Source of the DNA: Barnesiella sp. | GTDB lineage: Bacteria; Bacteroidota; Bacteroidia; Bacteroidales; Muribaculaceae | Length of the DNA: 64,000 bases | Reading direction: 5' to 3' | Assembly (NCBI GenBank): GCA_014800945.1 | Contig: JAAVFD010000019.1 | Span: 57,238-121,237, forward strand | Shown: positions 1 through 8,747 of the stretch, one piece after another | Numbering within the stretch: position 1 is the first letter of the stretch | Layout: each line of letters begins with the position of its first letter | Program-made: the position numbers and the translations under genes | The notes under the pieces: generated by a model | The model's input: only the letters and a program-made list of their open reading frames with translations | Database searches by the model: none | What the model was told of the DNA's origin: nothing

Positions 1-254
1 GGCGGTTCTGTACTCTCAGCAGCGGGGAGCAGAGAATGACACTTCTTGCACGCACATTCATCAAAAATCCGGAACTGATGATTCTTGATGAACCTATGCA
101 TGGACTCGACGCCTGCCGCAAAAAAGCTGTCAAGAGCATAATCAACTCTCTTGCAAGCCGTGACAACACAACTATGATTTTTGTCACCCACACTCCGGAG
201 GAATTACCGGAATGTATCACACATTCACTTACTCTGCGAGGTAACGAAACTTAA
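1..254 (+). CDS. ABC transporter ATP-binding protein, ModF-like (3' end only)
   Basis: Only the C-terminal end of this protein lies in the window; the reading frame is open from base 3. The visible part carries the second half of an ABC nucleotide-binding domain: a variant signature motif LSSGEQRM, a Walker B strand LMILDEP, the D-loop HGLD and the switch histidine in FVTHTPEELP. The ending ECITHSLTL closely resembles the C terminus of ModF/PhrA proteins, which are soluble proteins with two fused ATPase domains and no known membrane partner. That family assignment is from recalled similarity, since the first domain is outside the window. The stop codon lies inside the 3' end of the convergent gene, so the two coding regions overlap by 26 bp. 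Confidence 0.75.
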   Translation, partial: RFCTLSSGEQRMTLLARTFIKNPELMILDEPMHGLDACRKKAVKSIINSLASRDNTTMIFVTHTPEELPECITHSLTLRGNET

Positions 255-1266
255 CCAGCACACCCTTGTGGTCGGTTGGCCAAACACCGAGCGGGGTAAT
301 GAACTTATCCTGCGATGCAGAGTGAACCTCTCTGCTGTATGCAATACTCTCTTCCGGACCGAAAATAAACGCCTCAACCGGCTCCATGCCATTTATGGGC
401 AGATAGAAAATATAGTCAATCCTATCACGTTCGTCCGATTCCTTAGCCCATGTAACCGTTTCAGGTTTACGTGCCGGATTTGCACTGGGATATGTATATC
501 CCGGATGGGTGACAGGATCCGGATACAGCACCCTGTACGAATCACGGTAGCCGGCGTCATACAGTTTCTTTGTATTCTCCCACTCAATCACCACCCCATG
601 ATGATCCGCGCTATCTTTGGTTGCCTCAATCCAGTCAAGATGCGAAGGCTCGTTGAAGTCACCGCCAAAAATAATCATTGCCCCATTCGCTGCCTGAACT
701 GCTGCATCCATAATGAAACTGTCAATAGCCTCATCACGCTGCGAAAGTGCGTTTCTTCTGTGAATTTCAGCAACATCAGTGAGTGGTGCCTCCATTTTTT
801 TCCATGTATTTCCATCGTAAGCACGCACCTCGTAGTAAGTATCATTAAGGTAATCAAGATGACCAGTGTAAACTGCAAACTCGAGATTATCGATTTTGGC
901 GTTCAACCGGTATATGGAACCGTGGTCGTCATTCAGAGGAAAAACCGTCACACTATCGGTAATGGGATACCTGCTCAGCAAGCCGGTGTCGTCAGAGTAA
1001 AAAGAATAGTACTCTTTGCCACGGTTGCGTAAAGCCTCGGTAATCCGGTCACAAAACCTCGTATTTTTGTAATTTCTCACCTCGCTGAGAGTCACGAAAT
1101 CGGGTTCAAGGCGAGCAATCTCATCGGCTATAGCCTCAAATCCTCCCGGTATTACGGTTCCCTCCTGCCATATATTAAACTGGAGAACAGTCAACTCCTT
1201 GAAAGACTTCGCATTGACAGTGAAAAATACCGACAGCACTGTAAGAAATAACGCTATTTTCCTCAT
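229..1266 (-). CDS. Secreted endonuclease/exonuclease/phosphatase family protein
   Basis: A 345-residue exported enzyme of the EEP fold, which includes DNase I, exonuclease III, inositol phosphatases and sphingomyelinases. Seen in order: a signal peptide ending near VNA, LQFNIW (first strand), the metal-binding glutamate in LSEVRN, YTGHLD, the GGDFNEP motif, RIDYIFY, and the terminal catalytic WPTDHKGVLV. All the usual catalytic residues appear present. The start is the ATG at 1266; a GTG two codons upstream is less likely. It is the last gene of the operon that begins at 8571, 19 bp after the sulfatase. The actual substrate (nucleic acid, sugar phosphate or phospholipid) cannot be told from the sequence. 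Its tail overlaps the ABC gene. Confidence 0.85.
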   Translation of the reverse strand: MRKIALFLTVLSVFFTVNAKSFKELTVLQFNIWQEGTVIPGGFEAIADEIARLEPDFVTLSEVRNYKNTRFCDRITEALRNRGKEYYSFYSDDTGLLSRYPITDSVTVFPLNDDHGSIYRLNAKIDNLEFAVYTGHLDYLNDTYYEVRAYDGNTWKKMEAPLTDVAEIHRRNALSQRDEAIDSFIMDAAVQAANGAMIIFGGDFNEPSHLDWIEATKDSADHHGVVIEWENTKKLYDAGYRDSYRVLYPDPVTHPGYTYPSANPARKPETVTWAKESDERDRIDYIFYLPINGMEPVEAFIFGPEESIAYSREVHSASQDKFITPLGVWPTDHKGVLVKFRYLAE

Positions 1267-1285
1267 TACCACTTATCTTTAAGTA

Positions 1286-2827
1286 TCAGTTTACTTCATC
1301 AGGCCAAGGACAAACCACACCGGTCGATTTAAGAATAGGTCGCTGCGCATTTCTTTCACGCAACAGATTTCCGAGTTCGGCACTGAGTTTTTTGGTCTGT
1401 GCCGGATTTGCCTTTGCCAGATTATTATGCTCATAAGGGTCCTTCGCGAGATTATACACCTCTTTTTCGCCGGTTATATAATTGTATATAATCTTCCAGT
1501 CATCCTTACGCATGGCACAACTGAAATCAATGCCGGGTCCGGGAAGCCCCCACACATGAGGATAATTCCAAAGCAAAGCCCTACCCTCAGAAGGGTTACC
1601 GGTGCCATGAATCATCGGCACAAAGCTTTTACCATCAACCGAATTAGTAAGTTCTACCTGTGCCATTTCAAGAATAGAGGGATAAAAGTCCTCAATCAGG
1701 AGATAGTTAGAGCACTCGGATGCCGGCTTAGTATGACCGTTCCACCGCACAATCATCGGCTCGCGGATACCACCCTCAAGCAAGGATCCTTTCCCCGAGC
1801 GCAAAGGCGCGTTCTGGGTGTGCAGTTCGCCCGTTCTCCACTGATTGGATGCTGCGAATCCGCCATTATCGCTCATAAATATAACTATAGTGTTATCAGC
1901 TTCCCCATTCTCATCAATCCAGTCAAGGAGCTCGCCGAGACTCCGGTCCATACCCTCTACAAGTGATGCGTATGCCGCCTCCTTTTCAGAAAGACCCTGA
2001 TCCAGATACTTTTGATAATACCTCATATCCTTATCTACCGGTATATGCACCGCATAGTGTGACATATACAGAAACCACGGCTGATTATATTTCTTAGCCT
2101 TATCAAGTGCGGCGATAGCCTCTTTTGTAAGAGCATCGGTAACAAAAGTTCCGGTACCCCAATATTTTTCGAGTCCCTCGATAGCAAAAGGTGAAACCGG
2201 CTTGCCGTCCGGAGTGTGCCCGAAATTCTTTTCGCTCAGATAAGTAGCAAGACCTCCTGCCGCACTGCCGGTGATATTAACCTCAAACCCGAAATGAGCG
2301 GGGTTTTCTCCCGGAGTGTCAATAGCCCCGAAATGAGCCTTTCCGCAATGAATGGTATGGTATCCGGAATCCTTAAGCCTCTGAACAAAAGAAGTACCTA
2401 CATAAGTATTGTTTATGCCCGGCACAGTGCTGATGCCATTATAGTTCCAGTCCGGAGCAGGAATCCCTATATCAGAAGGTTCGTCTGTTGTTTTGTCGCG
2501 GTGCAGAGTCCAGTTTGTAACCTTATGATTGACAGCATTCATTCCGGTAATTAAACTGCAACGCGACGGGCTGCTTATAGCACTCGCATAAGCACTCGTG
2601 AATTTCATACCTGAAGCCGCGAGCCGCTCCATAGCGGGTGTATGGTATTTACGGTTGTTTGCTGTGATGGAATCGGCAAAGGGTACGGAAGTATCCTGCC
2701 ATCCCATATCGTCAACCATAAAAAGCAGTATATTGGGACGCTTCTCCTCTGCTACCGCATTTAGTGCCGACATTGCAACCGGAATAGCCGAAAGCGACAC
2801 AATTATTTTTTTACCGTTAATAGTCAT
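1286..2827 (-). CDS. Exported sulfatase, serine-type (arylsulfatase family)
   Basis: A 513-residue family S1 sulfatase that hydrolyses sulfate esters, probably in the periplasm or at the cell surface after an N-terminal signal peptide. Metal ligands are seen in MVDDMGW (residues 37-43). The sulfatase signature S-S-P-S-R starts at Ser85, so the formylglycine precursor is serine and maturation would need a radical-SAM anSME enzyme, which is not in this window. Further motifs are GKAHFG, FMSDNGG and EGGIREP. The start is the ATG at 2827, which overlaps the stop of the PCMD gene by 11 bp and suggests translational coupling; an in-frame TTG further upstream is not needed. Substrate is unknown, but the operon context suggests a sulfated glycan or glycoconjugate. 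Confidence 0.9.
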   Translation of the reverse strand: MTINGKKIIVSLSAIPVAMSALNAVAEEKRPNILLFMVDDMGWQDTSVPFADSITANNRKYHTPAMERLAASGMKFTSAYASAISSPSRCSLITGMNAVNHKVTNWTLHRDKTTDEPSDIGIPAPDWNYNGISTVPGINNTYVGTSFVQRLKDSGYHTIHCGKAHFGAIDTPGENPAHFGFEVNITGSAAGGLATYLSEKNFGHTPDGKPVSPFAIEGLEKYWGTGTFVTDALTKEAIAALDKAKKYNQPWFLYMSHYAVHIPVDKDMRYYQKYLDQGLSEKEAAYASLVEGMDRSLGELLDWIDENGEADNTIVIFMSDNGGFAASNQWRTGELHTQNAPLRSGKGSLLEGGIREPMIVRWNGHTKPASECSNYLLIEDFYPSILEMAQVELTNSVDGKSFVPMIHGTGNPSEGRALLWNYPHVWGLPGPGIDFSCAMRKDDWKIIYNYITGEKEVYNLAKDPYEHNNLAKANPAQTKKLSAELGNLLRERNAQRPILKSTGVVCPWPDEVN

Positions 2828-4379
2828 ATTCAAGATTAAAGTGGTCAATATTTAGAACAGATCCGCTACCACCGGTAAAATAATCACCGTACTTGCTGGC
2901 ACTTGCCACCACAAGGATATATTTTGGCTTGCGGGATGTTGATTTATAATCAAGATTCACGGTTATATCCACATATCCGTCAGTCGAGTATCCGAACTGC
3001 ACATCGCCATAGGCAATTACACCTGGATCATCAGGATTAAAGAGTTTTCTCTTAGCCGGGTTTGTGCGGATTTCATATGGTTCGTCCCAGTCGCCCAGTG
3101 CACACCACACAATGCAGGTGTCGGGTTGTCCCACCATATCCTGAAATCCGGTGGAATAATGCGATATAGGCACTGAAGTGTAATCAATTTTACCGGTAAG
3201 CCTGGTTGGATAATTATTGAACGGTCGTCCAAACGAAAGAATACCGTTTGTGCCTTCAGTTGCTACATAGTCACCCACAAAAAGGTTACCGGCAGCAAGC
3301 TTGCCGAGAATTGAAATTCCCACAAACTTAGATTCCAGTTTGGCTCCATGATAACCGGTTGGAGATTCAAGACTGGTAATTGGCGAAGTATTTGACGGTC
3401 CGAGGGTAGTTGCACCCTTGTTACCGGTGCCCCAGAAAGAAGCTTCGCCTTCTACCCACGGACACCATATTTTACCGTCCATCCACCAGTTTTCAAACTG
3501 CGAATTGGGCAGCTGAACAATGTTCATGGTATTGAATGTTTCAGGCAAAGTGACATCCTCGCCGCTCACAGCTCTCACCTCATAGGTGCTTTCAGCAAGA
3601 AGATTGATAATTCTTGCGCTGAAGTTTCCTCCGGACACGGTAATCCAGCTCTGAGGCACTTGAGTCCACACATCAACCCCTGTAAGGCGGTACTCAAACG
3701 ACACTGTTCTGCCAGCCTCTGCAGTAGCATAAATCCACGCTACATTTGTCCATGCATCGACTCTTTCTATATTCACAGCAACATCGGTCTGGGTTACAGA
3801 TATAGTCCACTGCTGCTCACGCCCGAATTCAGAAACGGTTACAACCACAGGCTGCGTGAAGTCAACTGTTTTGCCTACTATATCGGGAGTCATGACTGCA
3901 GTTCCACCGCCAAGCTTTAGAGTGCTCACCTCTATTTTGTCAAGTGACAGTTCAGATGGCACCATAGCTGAAACCGTATGATTTTCAACATCTATCTGCG
4001 ATGTTCCCACTTGATTGGCTACTGTAAAGTAGCGTTCAATAGTCTGCACAGCCGAGAATGTCCATACATAATCGTAATAAACGGCAAATTTCAACTCAAC
4101 CGGCTGTGTAAGATCCAGACCGTCAACAATCATAGCCGTGTCAGGGCAAGTAGCATCTTTGGACAGCACGAGCGAAGCAAGTTTGACATTCTGCAAGTCT
4201 GCATCCTCATTCAAGAAAAGTGTCACGGTTCTTTCAATAGAGTCAATCGAAGCCGCCCTACTCTGGTTCTCCGCTTCAACATCAAGAATGTTTGGCTGAA
4301 TGTGCGGATAAGGGATATCGTTTTTGATACATGATGCCGTCAAAACAGTCATCATAACACATAACGCACCTACTGCCAT
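2817..4379 (-). CDS. PCMD-domain putative carbohydrate-active lipoprotein
   Basis: A lipoprotein of about 520 residues with a lipobox-like LTASC near residue 17. The N-terminal half holds two Ig-like repeats, each ending in a similar strand (YVWTFSAVQ and QQWTISVTQ). The C-terminal half begins at LPNSQFENWW and fits the PCMD family (putative carbohydrate metabolism domain), known from Bacteroidetes surface proteins of unproven function. The chosen ATG at 4379 lacks a positively charged n-region. A GTG at 4385 would add Met-Arg, and a GTG at 4418 would add Lys and Arg and overlap the upstream stop by 14 bp, so the start is uncertain. It lies between a beta-barrel gene and the sulfatase in one operon. 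Confidence 0.75.
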   Translation of the reverse strand: MAVGALCVMMTVLTASCIKNDIPYPHIQPNILDVEAENQSRAASIDSIERTVTLFLNEDADLQNVKLASLVLSKDATCPDTAMIVDGLDLTQPVELKFAVYYDYVWTFSAVQTIERYFTVANQVGTSQIDVENHTVSAMVPSELSLDKIEVSTLKLGGGTAVMTPDIVGKTVDFTQPVVVTVSEFGREQQWTISVTQTDVAVNIERVDAWTNVAWIYATAEAGRTVSFEYRLTGVDVWTQVPQSWITVSGGNFSARIINLLAESTYEVRAVSGEDVTLPETFNTMNIVQLPNSQFENWWMDGKIWCPWVEGEASFWGTGNKGATTLGPSNTSPITSLESPTGYHGAKLESKFVGISILGKLAAGNLFVGDYVATEGTNGILSFGRPFNNYPTRLTGKIDYTSVPISHYSTGFQDMVGQPDTCIVWCALGDWDEPYEIRTNPAKRKLFNPDDPGVIAYGDVQFGYSTDGYVDITVNLDYKSTSRKPKYILVVASASKYGDYFTGGSGSVLNIDHFNLEYDY

Positions 4380-4404
4380 GCGCACTTTTGAACCGTATAT
4401 AAAA

Positions 4405-5268
4405 TCAAATGTGTACACCTATTCCAAAATTGATATTAAACAAATTGAATTTGAAATTAGCTCCGCTGCTTGTGCGCGAGCCTTCCTCAACCCCGTCGGT
4501 GAGCTGCTTCTCATGGTTTACATGAATTCCGAACACACCGAATGACACATTGAAACTCACATTTTCCATTATGAAAACGCATAGTCCCGGGCTGAAATTG
4601 AGAGATACAGAGGTTGTGTTGGTTCTTGTGTCTCTAAGTTCTCCGCTATAGTATCGCTTGAATCGTGATGATGCACTACCGAAACTCAGGTCAACATCGT
4701 TAAACACCCCGAAACGTTTCATGGTAGATAAGCCTACATAAGTCCGATAGAACACCCCGAGTGCATAGGAGTTGGAATAATAGCTCACATCCTTCAGTGA
4801 GAAATTCATATCATCATCAATATCCACCGTAAGTCCTCCAAGAGATGCTTCTCCTCTGGTGTAATTGAATTTCAGACCCAAACTCTGGTTGTTTCCGATA
4901 AAATAACCGAAAGATGGTTTTATAGAAAACTGCTTGCCCTTGAAGGTAAAATCCTTAATAGCGCTTAGAATCTGAACATCATCGGTGTTAAATTCACCGT
5001 AACTTGCCATCAGTCCAAAGGTCCACTGCCCTTTTGGTATAAACAGGAAGTTATACAGTCCGCGGTCATACCTGCCGAAATTTCTTTGTGGCAGTATCAT
5101 GCTTACTGTATCCTTGCCCACTATCACTCTTTCATCCTTAATCTGAGCTGCACTCGGTTCAAAACCGAATTCGGAGAGAACGGCAGTTGTATCAATTTCC
5201 TGTGCACCGGCAACAAGCGGTGCAGCCATTGACATAGTAAGAAATATATATAACAGGATTTTTCTCAT
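4405..5268 (-). CDS. Predicted outer-membrane beta-barrel protein, paralogue 1
   Basis: A 287-residue exported protein with a clear signal peptide (residues 1-22, cut after AGA) and alternating hydrophobic/polar strands typical of a small outer-membrane barrel. It shares with its upstream neighbour the segment FIPKGQW and a C-terminal stretch of the type ANFKFNLFNINFGIG, and the order of strands is the same, so the two are tandem paralogues. Compared with the neighbour it has about 40 extra residues between the signal peptide and the barrel (DTTAVLSEFGFEPSAAQIK region). Spacing to the upstream gene is 6 bp. I recognise no named family; a role as a surface or transport component for the adjacent PCMD lipoproteins is inference. 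Confidence 0.6.
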   Translation of the reverse strand: MRKILLYIFLTMSMAAPLVAGAQEIDTTAVLSEFGFEPSAAQIKDERVIVGKDTVSMILPQRNFGRYDRGLYNFLFIPKGQWTFGLMASYGEFNTDDVQILSAIKDFTFKGKQFSIKPSFGYFIGNNQSLGLKFNYTRGEASLGGLTVDIDDDMNFSLKDVSYYSNSYALGVFYRTYVGLSTMKRFGVFNDVDLSFGSASSRFKRYYSGELRDTRTNTTSVSLNFSPGLCVFIMENVSFNVSFGVFGIHVNHEKQLTDGVEEGSRTSSGANFKFNLFNINFGIGVHI

Positions 5269-5274
5269 ACGGCA

Positions 5275-6021
5275 TCACAGATAAAACACACATCCGAATG
5301 AAACGGAAAACAGGTTAATTTTGAAATTGGCATGTCTGCTCTTGCGGTGAGCCACATATATTCTGTCGGTTGTAGATTTGGTATCGGTGTAGCCGAATCC
5401 GAGCACACCGATATTGACCTCGATAGCGGAATAGTTGTTAAGAAACATAACCATGCCGGGAGTAAGACCAATGTTCATGCTGAAATTTCGCTCAAACGTT
5501 CCGGTAAAATCTTCACCGGCACCATTTGTCAGCTTGCTTTGTCCACCGCCAAGTTCAAGCTGCACCTCATTAAACATACCGAAGCGCATACCGCTGCCCA
5601 GTGAAAAATAATTTCTGAAAACCGCAGTTCCATAATAATTTGATGTTATGGCATAGAGATGATCAACATCATAACTCGTTTCGCTGTCAAGAATAAGCGA
5701 AGCGGAATTAAGTCTTGCCCTTGAACGGGTATAGCTGAATTTACCACCTGCCGCAAGGTTATCCTTGAAACAATACATGAGTGTGGGACTAACCTTGAAG
5801 GAGTATGTATCTCCGTTTATATTCTCTATTACAAGAAACTGATAGTTATCCTGGTCGCTTTGCGAATAGTTTACGCTGACACCGGTTATCCACTGACCTT
5901 TGGGTATGAACGACACATATTCAAGCCCTCGCTTGAAAGGCTCCTGAGCAAGAGCTTCCGATGGAGCCGCTAATGCCGTCGCTACAATCAGTGCCGCTGT
6001 TATTTTTCGGAGTAGATTCAT
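5275..6021 (-). CDS. Predicted outer-membrane beta-barrel protein, paralogue 2
   Basis: A 248-residue exported protein with a signal peptide ending at ALA and a body of short amphipathic strands. It begins directly with the EYVSFIPKGQWITG segment that is shared with the following gene and ends HANFKINLFSVSFGCVFYL, with an aromatic-rich last strand as expected of outer-membrane barrels. It lies 21 bp after the DUF4493 gene and 6 bp before its paralogue, within the same minus-strand operon. No named family is recognised. The two copies could form a hetero-oligomer or could simply be diverged duplicates. Confidence 0.6.
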   Translation of the reverse strand: MNLLRKITAALIVATALAAPSEALAQEPFKRGLEYVSFIPKGQWITGVSVNYSQSDQDNYQFLVIENINGDTYSFKVSPTLMYCFKDNLAAGGKFSYTRSRARLNSASLILDSETSYDVDHLYAITSNYYGTAVFRNYFSLGSGMRFGMFNEVQLELGGGQSKLTNGAGEDFTGTFERNFSMNIGLTPGMVMFLNNYSAIEVNIGVLGFGYTDTKSTTDRIYVAHRKSRHANFKINLFSVSFGCVFYL

Positions 6022-6042
6022 TTATATTATGATAATGATTTA

Positions 6043-8571
6043 TTAATATGAAAACGCCAGTTCATCTATCCATAGAGAGCTGCCTACACTTGTTGCTGTT
6101 TTCGGATCGCTTACTGTTACAATAGCCTCTGTTTCGTGAGCCACAGACCCAATTTCCGGTGATGCCGCCACCATAACCTTGACTCGCGCTGCTTTAGTGC
6201 CGAACGATTCATAGACTAGCGGCACGGTAAATGCCGTATAACCCATTGCAGGAGTGAGAAAGCCTTCTCCTCTGCTAATCACCCGGTTATCAGCATCCAG
6301 TACCTCAACCCTTACATATCCTTGCTGATTACTTCCAGGTACAGCGGGCACAAAACGATAGAATCCGTTAAGAGCCGACGGGCGTGAGGTGAATGCAACA
6401 CCTTCGTCATACACTTCCGTTAAGGTTTTGCTATCCCATTTATATGAGCCGAGGAATATTTTGCCTACTGATTTATATTTTATATCCGGCACATTCCTGC
6501 TGTACTTAACATACGGTTTAGACTCCTGAAGATAGTTGGGGATAGCCTCACCGTCAGGGTCAAAAGCAACATTATCAATTCTCACGGCAAAAGAGGAACC
6601 GGCATACGCTTCACTCTCTTCAACTGTACGCACACATGGAATCACATACCAGGTGTTGAGGGTTTTGGAATTAAGATTATAAGTCTTGGCATTCACATTT
6701 GCCCACACCTCCGGAACAGTGAATCGGAAATCGGTATAATTCTGCAAATTGAAAATCTCCACGATAGTCTGCGAGTACCGTCCACCGCTGAGCATATTCT
6801 TATAGGTGGTGTATTTTTCTATAACATCCTCAAAATCTCCGTTAGGCAGAGGAGATGTAGCCTCTGTAACCACAGCTATCTCAGGAGTAAAATCCAAAGC
6901 ATTGGGATTACTCATCACTGTTGCCCTGAACCGGTAAGATGTCTTCTCCTTCAATCCGGAAACAATTATTTCACCTTTTTCCTCATCTCTGTCTATCTGG
7001 GTTGTAAGTTCATTCCCTGCATATATTCTTGCAAGTGCGGTAATTGTTTTAAGAAGTGATTTATCCTTAGGTTTGATTCGCACCACCGCTTTGAGAGCAA
7101 AAGCATCTACCTCGATTTCAAACTCGGGTGATAATCGTTTCAGTTCTGTTTCTACTCTTGCTATGCCGCAATATAACAATCTAACAGGTATTGCAGCAGT
7201 GCCGGATGGAACAGTAAAATCAATCATATAGACATTTTTCTCATCCTTGACCGCTTTAATAGAAGTAATGGGAAGAGGAACCCAGTTTTTTCCGTCAGAC
7301 ATTGACAGAGTCACGGTTTCAGCAGGATCGGTGTCGCAATACACCTTGAATGAAGCTTCGTCAATACCAACAACCGGTGACGATATAGCGAGCAGACTCA
7401 CTTCCGCCCCCCTCAAGTCAATTTTAAGCGAAGTCGGTGCCGAAGATTTCCCGTTAGAGGCTATTGCCTGAAGAGTGAAGTTATCCGGCAATCCATCAGT
7501 GTCCCTAAGACGTGGAACAAGGTTAGTAAAGTCAACAGTTATATTTTCCCCACGCTCTATTCTAAGCCCCAGTGCTGTGAGCGGTGACAAGTCAGTAGCT
7601 GTTACAAGGTCGATATCCGGGCTGAAACCCTGCTGAATCAATGAGGGTGCAATAGTTGTAAGAATCAGATGCGCCACATTTGCCGCCGGCACAGTCATAA
7701 CAAGTGGCGATGGAGTCTGTCCTTCAATAATATTTACCGGAACTCCATCAACAAATCCCTCACAAGTTATTACCGGAGCAGGTGAATCAACAAACTCCGG
7801 AGTGAGTGCGATGGAAATATCATCGGCATTCATCTCCGTGTCAAACGATATATTCACCACAGGAGAATCAGTATCGGTTTTATCCACATCCACGCTTATA
7901 GGAAACCATACACCTGATTTAGTTTCATCTATTTCCGTTACAAGGAAATCACACTCTCTGCCATCCGGCATCTCAAGCACCATCCCCACATATATCTTGC
8001 CGGGCATGAGATAAGCGTAGCGTGTTTCATCTTTCGGATAATAGATGTGACTGCCGCCATAGCTGTGAAGTCTAAGCCCAAGTTTAGGAAAGAAATCTTT
8101 TGCCGGCTGCTTGAAGTCTGCCACAATCAGAGTGTTTGCAAGTTTACAGTCAATGCTCACCACCTCCTCTCTTCCATCGGCAAGCACACAGGTCGCACTA
8201 CCGTAATAGTACGGAGAATCAAAGCCTTCAATAAGCGGAGAGCCATAATAAGCTTCAACCAGATATGAACCGGGCAGAATAGCCTGAGCAGGAAAATAGG
8301 ATGACAGAGCTTGCCATGAACCGGAGAATTCACCGTCCGTAGAGGATATTTTCAATGAAAAGTCGTCAGCATCCGGAATATTCTCCAGAAAAGTTACCTG
8401 ACCGGGGTTAGCTGCCGAGACTACCTCGTGTGACACACTCACCTCCGGAATAATTCTTCCGGCACCGTCCTGACTTCCGATATGCTCTGTGGAGCAATCG
8501 GTAAAGCACCATGCTAAGGCGCACAATGCAATCATTATATTATTGCGACAAAACCGCATAGCTCTATCCAT
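6043..8571 (-). CDS. DUF4493 domain lipoprotein with PCMD-like C terminus
   Basis: An 842-residue probable surface lipoprotein and first gene of the operon. The N terminus is hydrophobic with a cysteine-rich stretch (ALAWCFTDCS); the most likely lipidated cysteine is the one in TDCS, although the lipobox is weak. Residues about 40-255 match my memory of DUF4493 (ILPGSYLVEAYYG, then a strand-rich domain). Residues about 260-570 look like two or three fibronectin/Ig-like modules. From about residue 573 (LPNGDFEDV) the protein resembles the PCMD family found in the fourth gene of the operon. DUF4493 proteins are known only from Bacteroidetes, often beside PCMD proteins; no function has been shown as far as I know. 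ATG at 8571 is chosen; ATG at 8559 is also possible. Confidence 0.7.
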   Translation of the reverse strand: MDRAMRFCRNNIMIALCALAWCFTDCSTEHIGSQDGAGRIIPEVSVSHEVVSAANPGQVTFLENIPDADDFSLKISSTDGEFSGSWQALSSYFPAQAILPGSYLVEAYYGSPLIEGFDSPYYYGSATCVLADGREEVVSIDCKLANTLIVADFKQPAKDFFPKLGLRLHSYGGSHIYYPKDETRYAYLMPGKIYVGMVLEMPDGRECDFLVTEIDETKSGVWFPISVDVDKTDTDSPVVNISFDTEMNADDISIALTPEFVDSPAPVITCEGFVDGVPVNIIEGQTPSPLVMTVPAANVAHLILTTIAPSLIQQGFSPDIDLVTATDLSPLTALGLRIERGENITVDFTNLVPRLRDTDGLPDNFTLQAIASNGKSSAPTSLKIDLRGAEVSLLAISSPVVGIDEASFKVYCDTDPAETVTLSMSDGKNWVPLPITSIKAVKDEKNVYMIDFTVPSGTAAIPVRLLYCGIARVETELKRLSPEFEIEVDAFALKAVVRIKPKDKSLLKTITALARIYAGNELTTQIDRDEEKGEIIVSGLKEKTSYRFRATVMSNPNALDFTPEIAVVTEATSPLPNGDFEDVIEKYTTYKNMLSGGRYSQTIVEIFNLQNYTDFRFTVPEVWANVNAKTYNLNSKTLNTWYVIPCVRTVEESEAYAGSSFAVRIDNVAFDPDGEAIPNYLQESKPYVKYSRNVPDIKYKSVGKIFLGSYKWDSKTLTEVYDEGVAFTSRPSALNGFYRFVPAVPGSNQQGYVRVEVLDADNRVISRGEGFLTPAMGYTAFTVPLVYESFGTKAARVKVMVAASPEIGSVAHETEAIVTVSDPKTATSVGSSLWIDELAFSY

Positions 8572-8733
8572 CAGAAAAATACCCTACAAAATCAAATCGG
8601 CTCGCGATATTTGATTTTTGCAGTTATTAAAACGGTTGTAAAGATACGTTTAATTTACAACAGAGCCGATTACTGTTACCTTAAAATAAGTTAAGCGCGC
8701 AACACTTGAATAATGTCACGTTGTTATAAATTA

Positions 8734-8741
8734 TATATTTG
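8734..8741 (+). promoter_or_regulatory. -7 promoter box giving a near-leaderless mRNA
   Basis: A perfect Bacteroidetes -7 box, TATATTTG, ends only 6 nt before the ATG at 8748. Transcription normally starts a few bases after this box, so the mRNA would start at or next to the start codon. The -33 box is poor. Confidence 0.6.
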
Positions 8742-8747
8742 TACGTT

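Noticed and set aside
181..1032. A 283-codon plus-strand frame
   Set aside because: It is antisense to the well-supported EEP gene, has no family features and a composition typical of a mirror frame.
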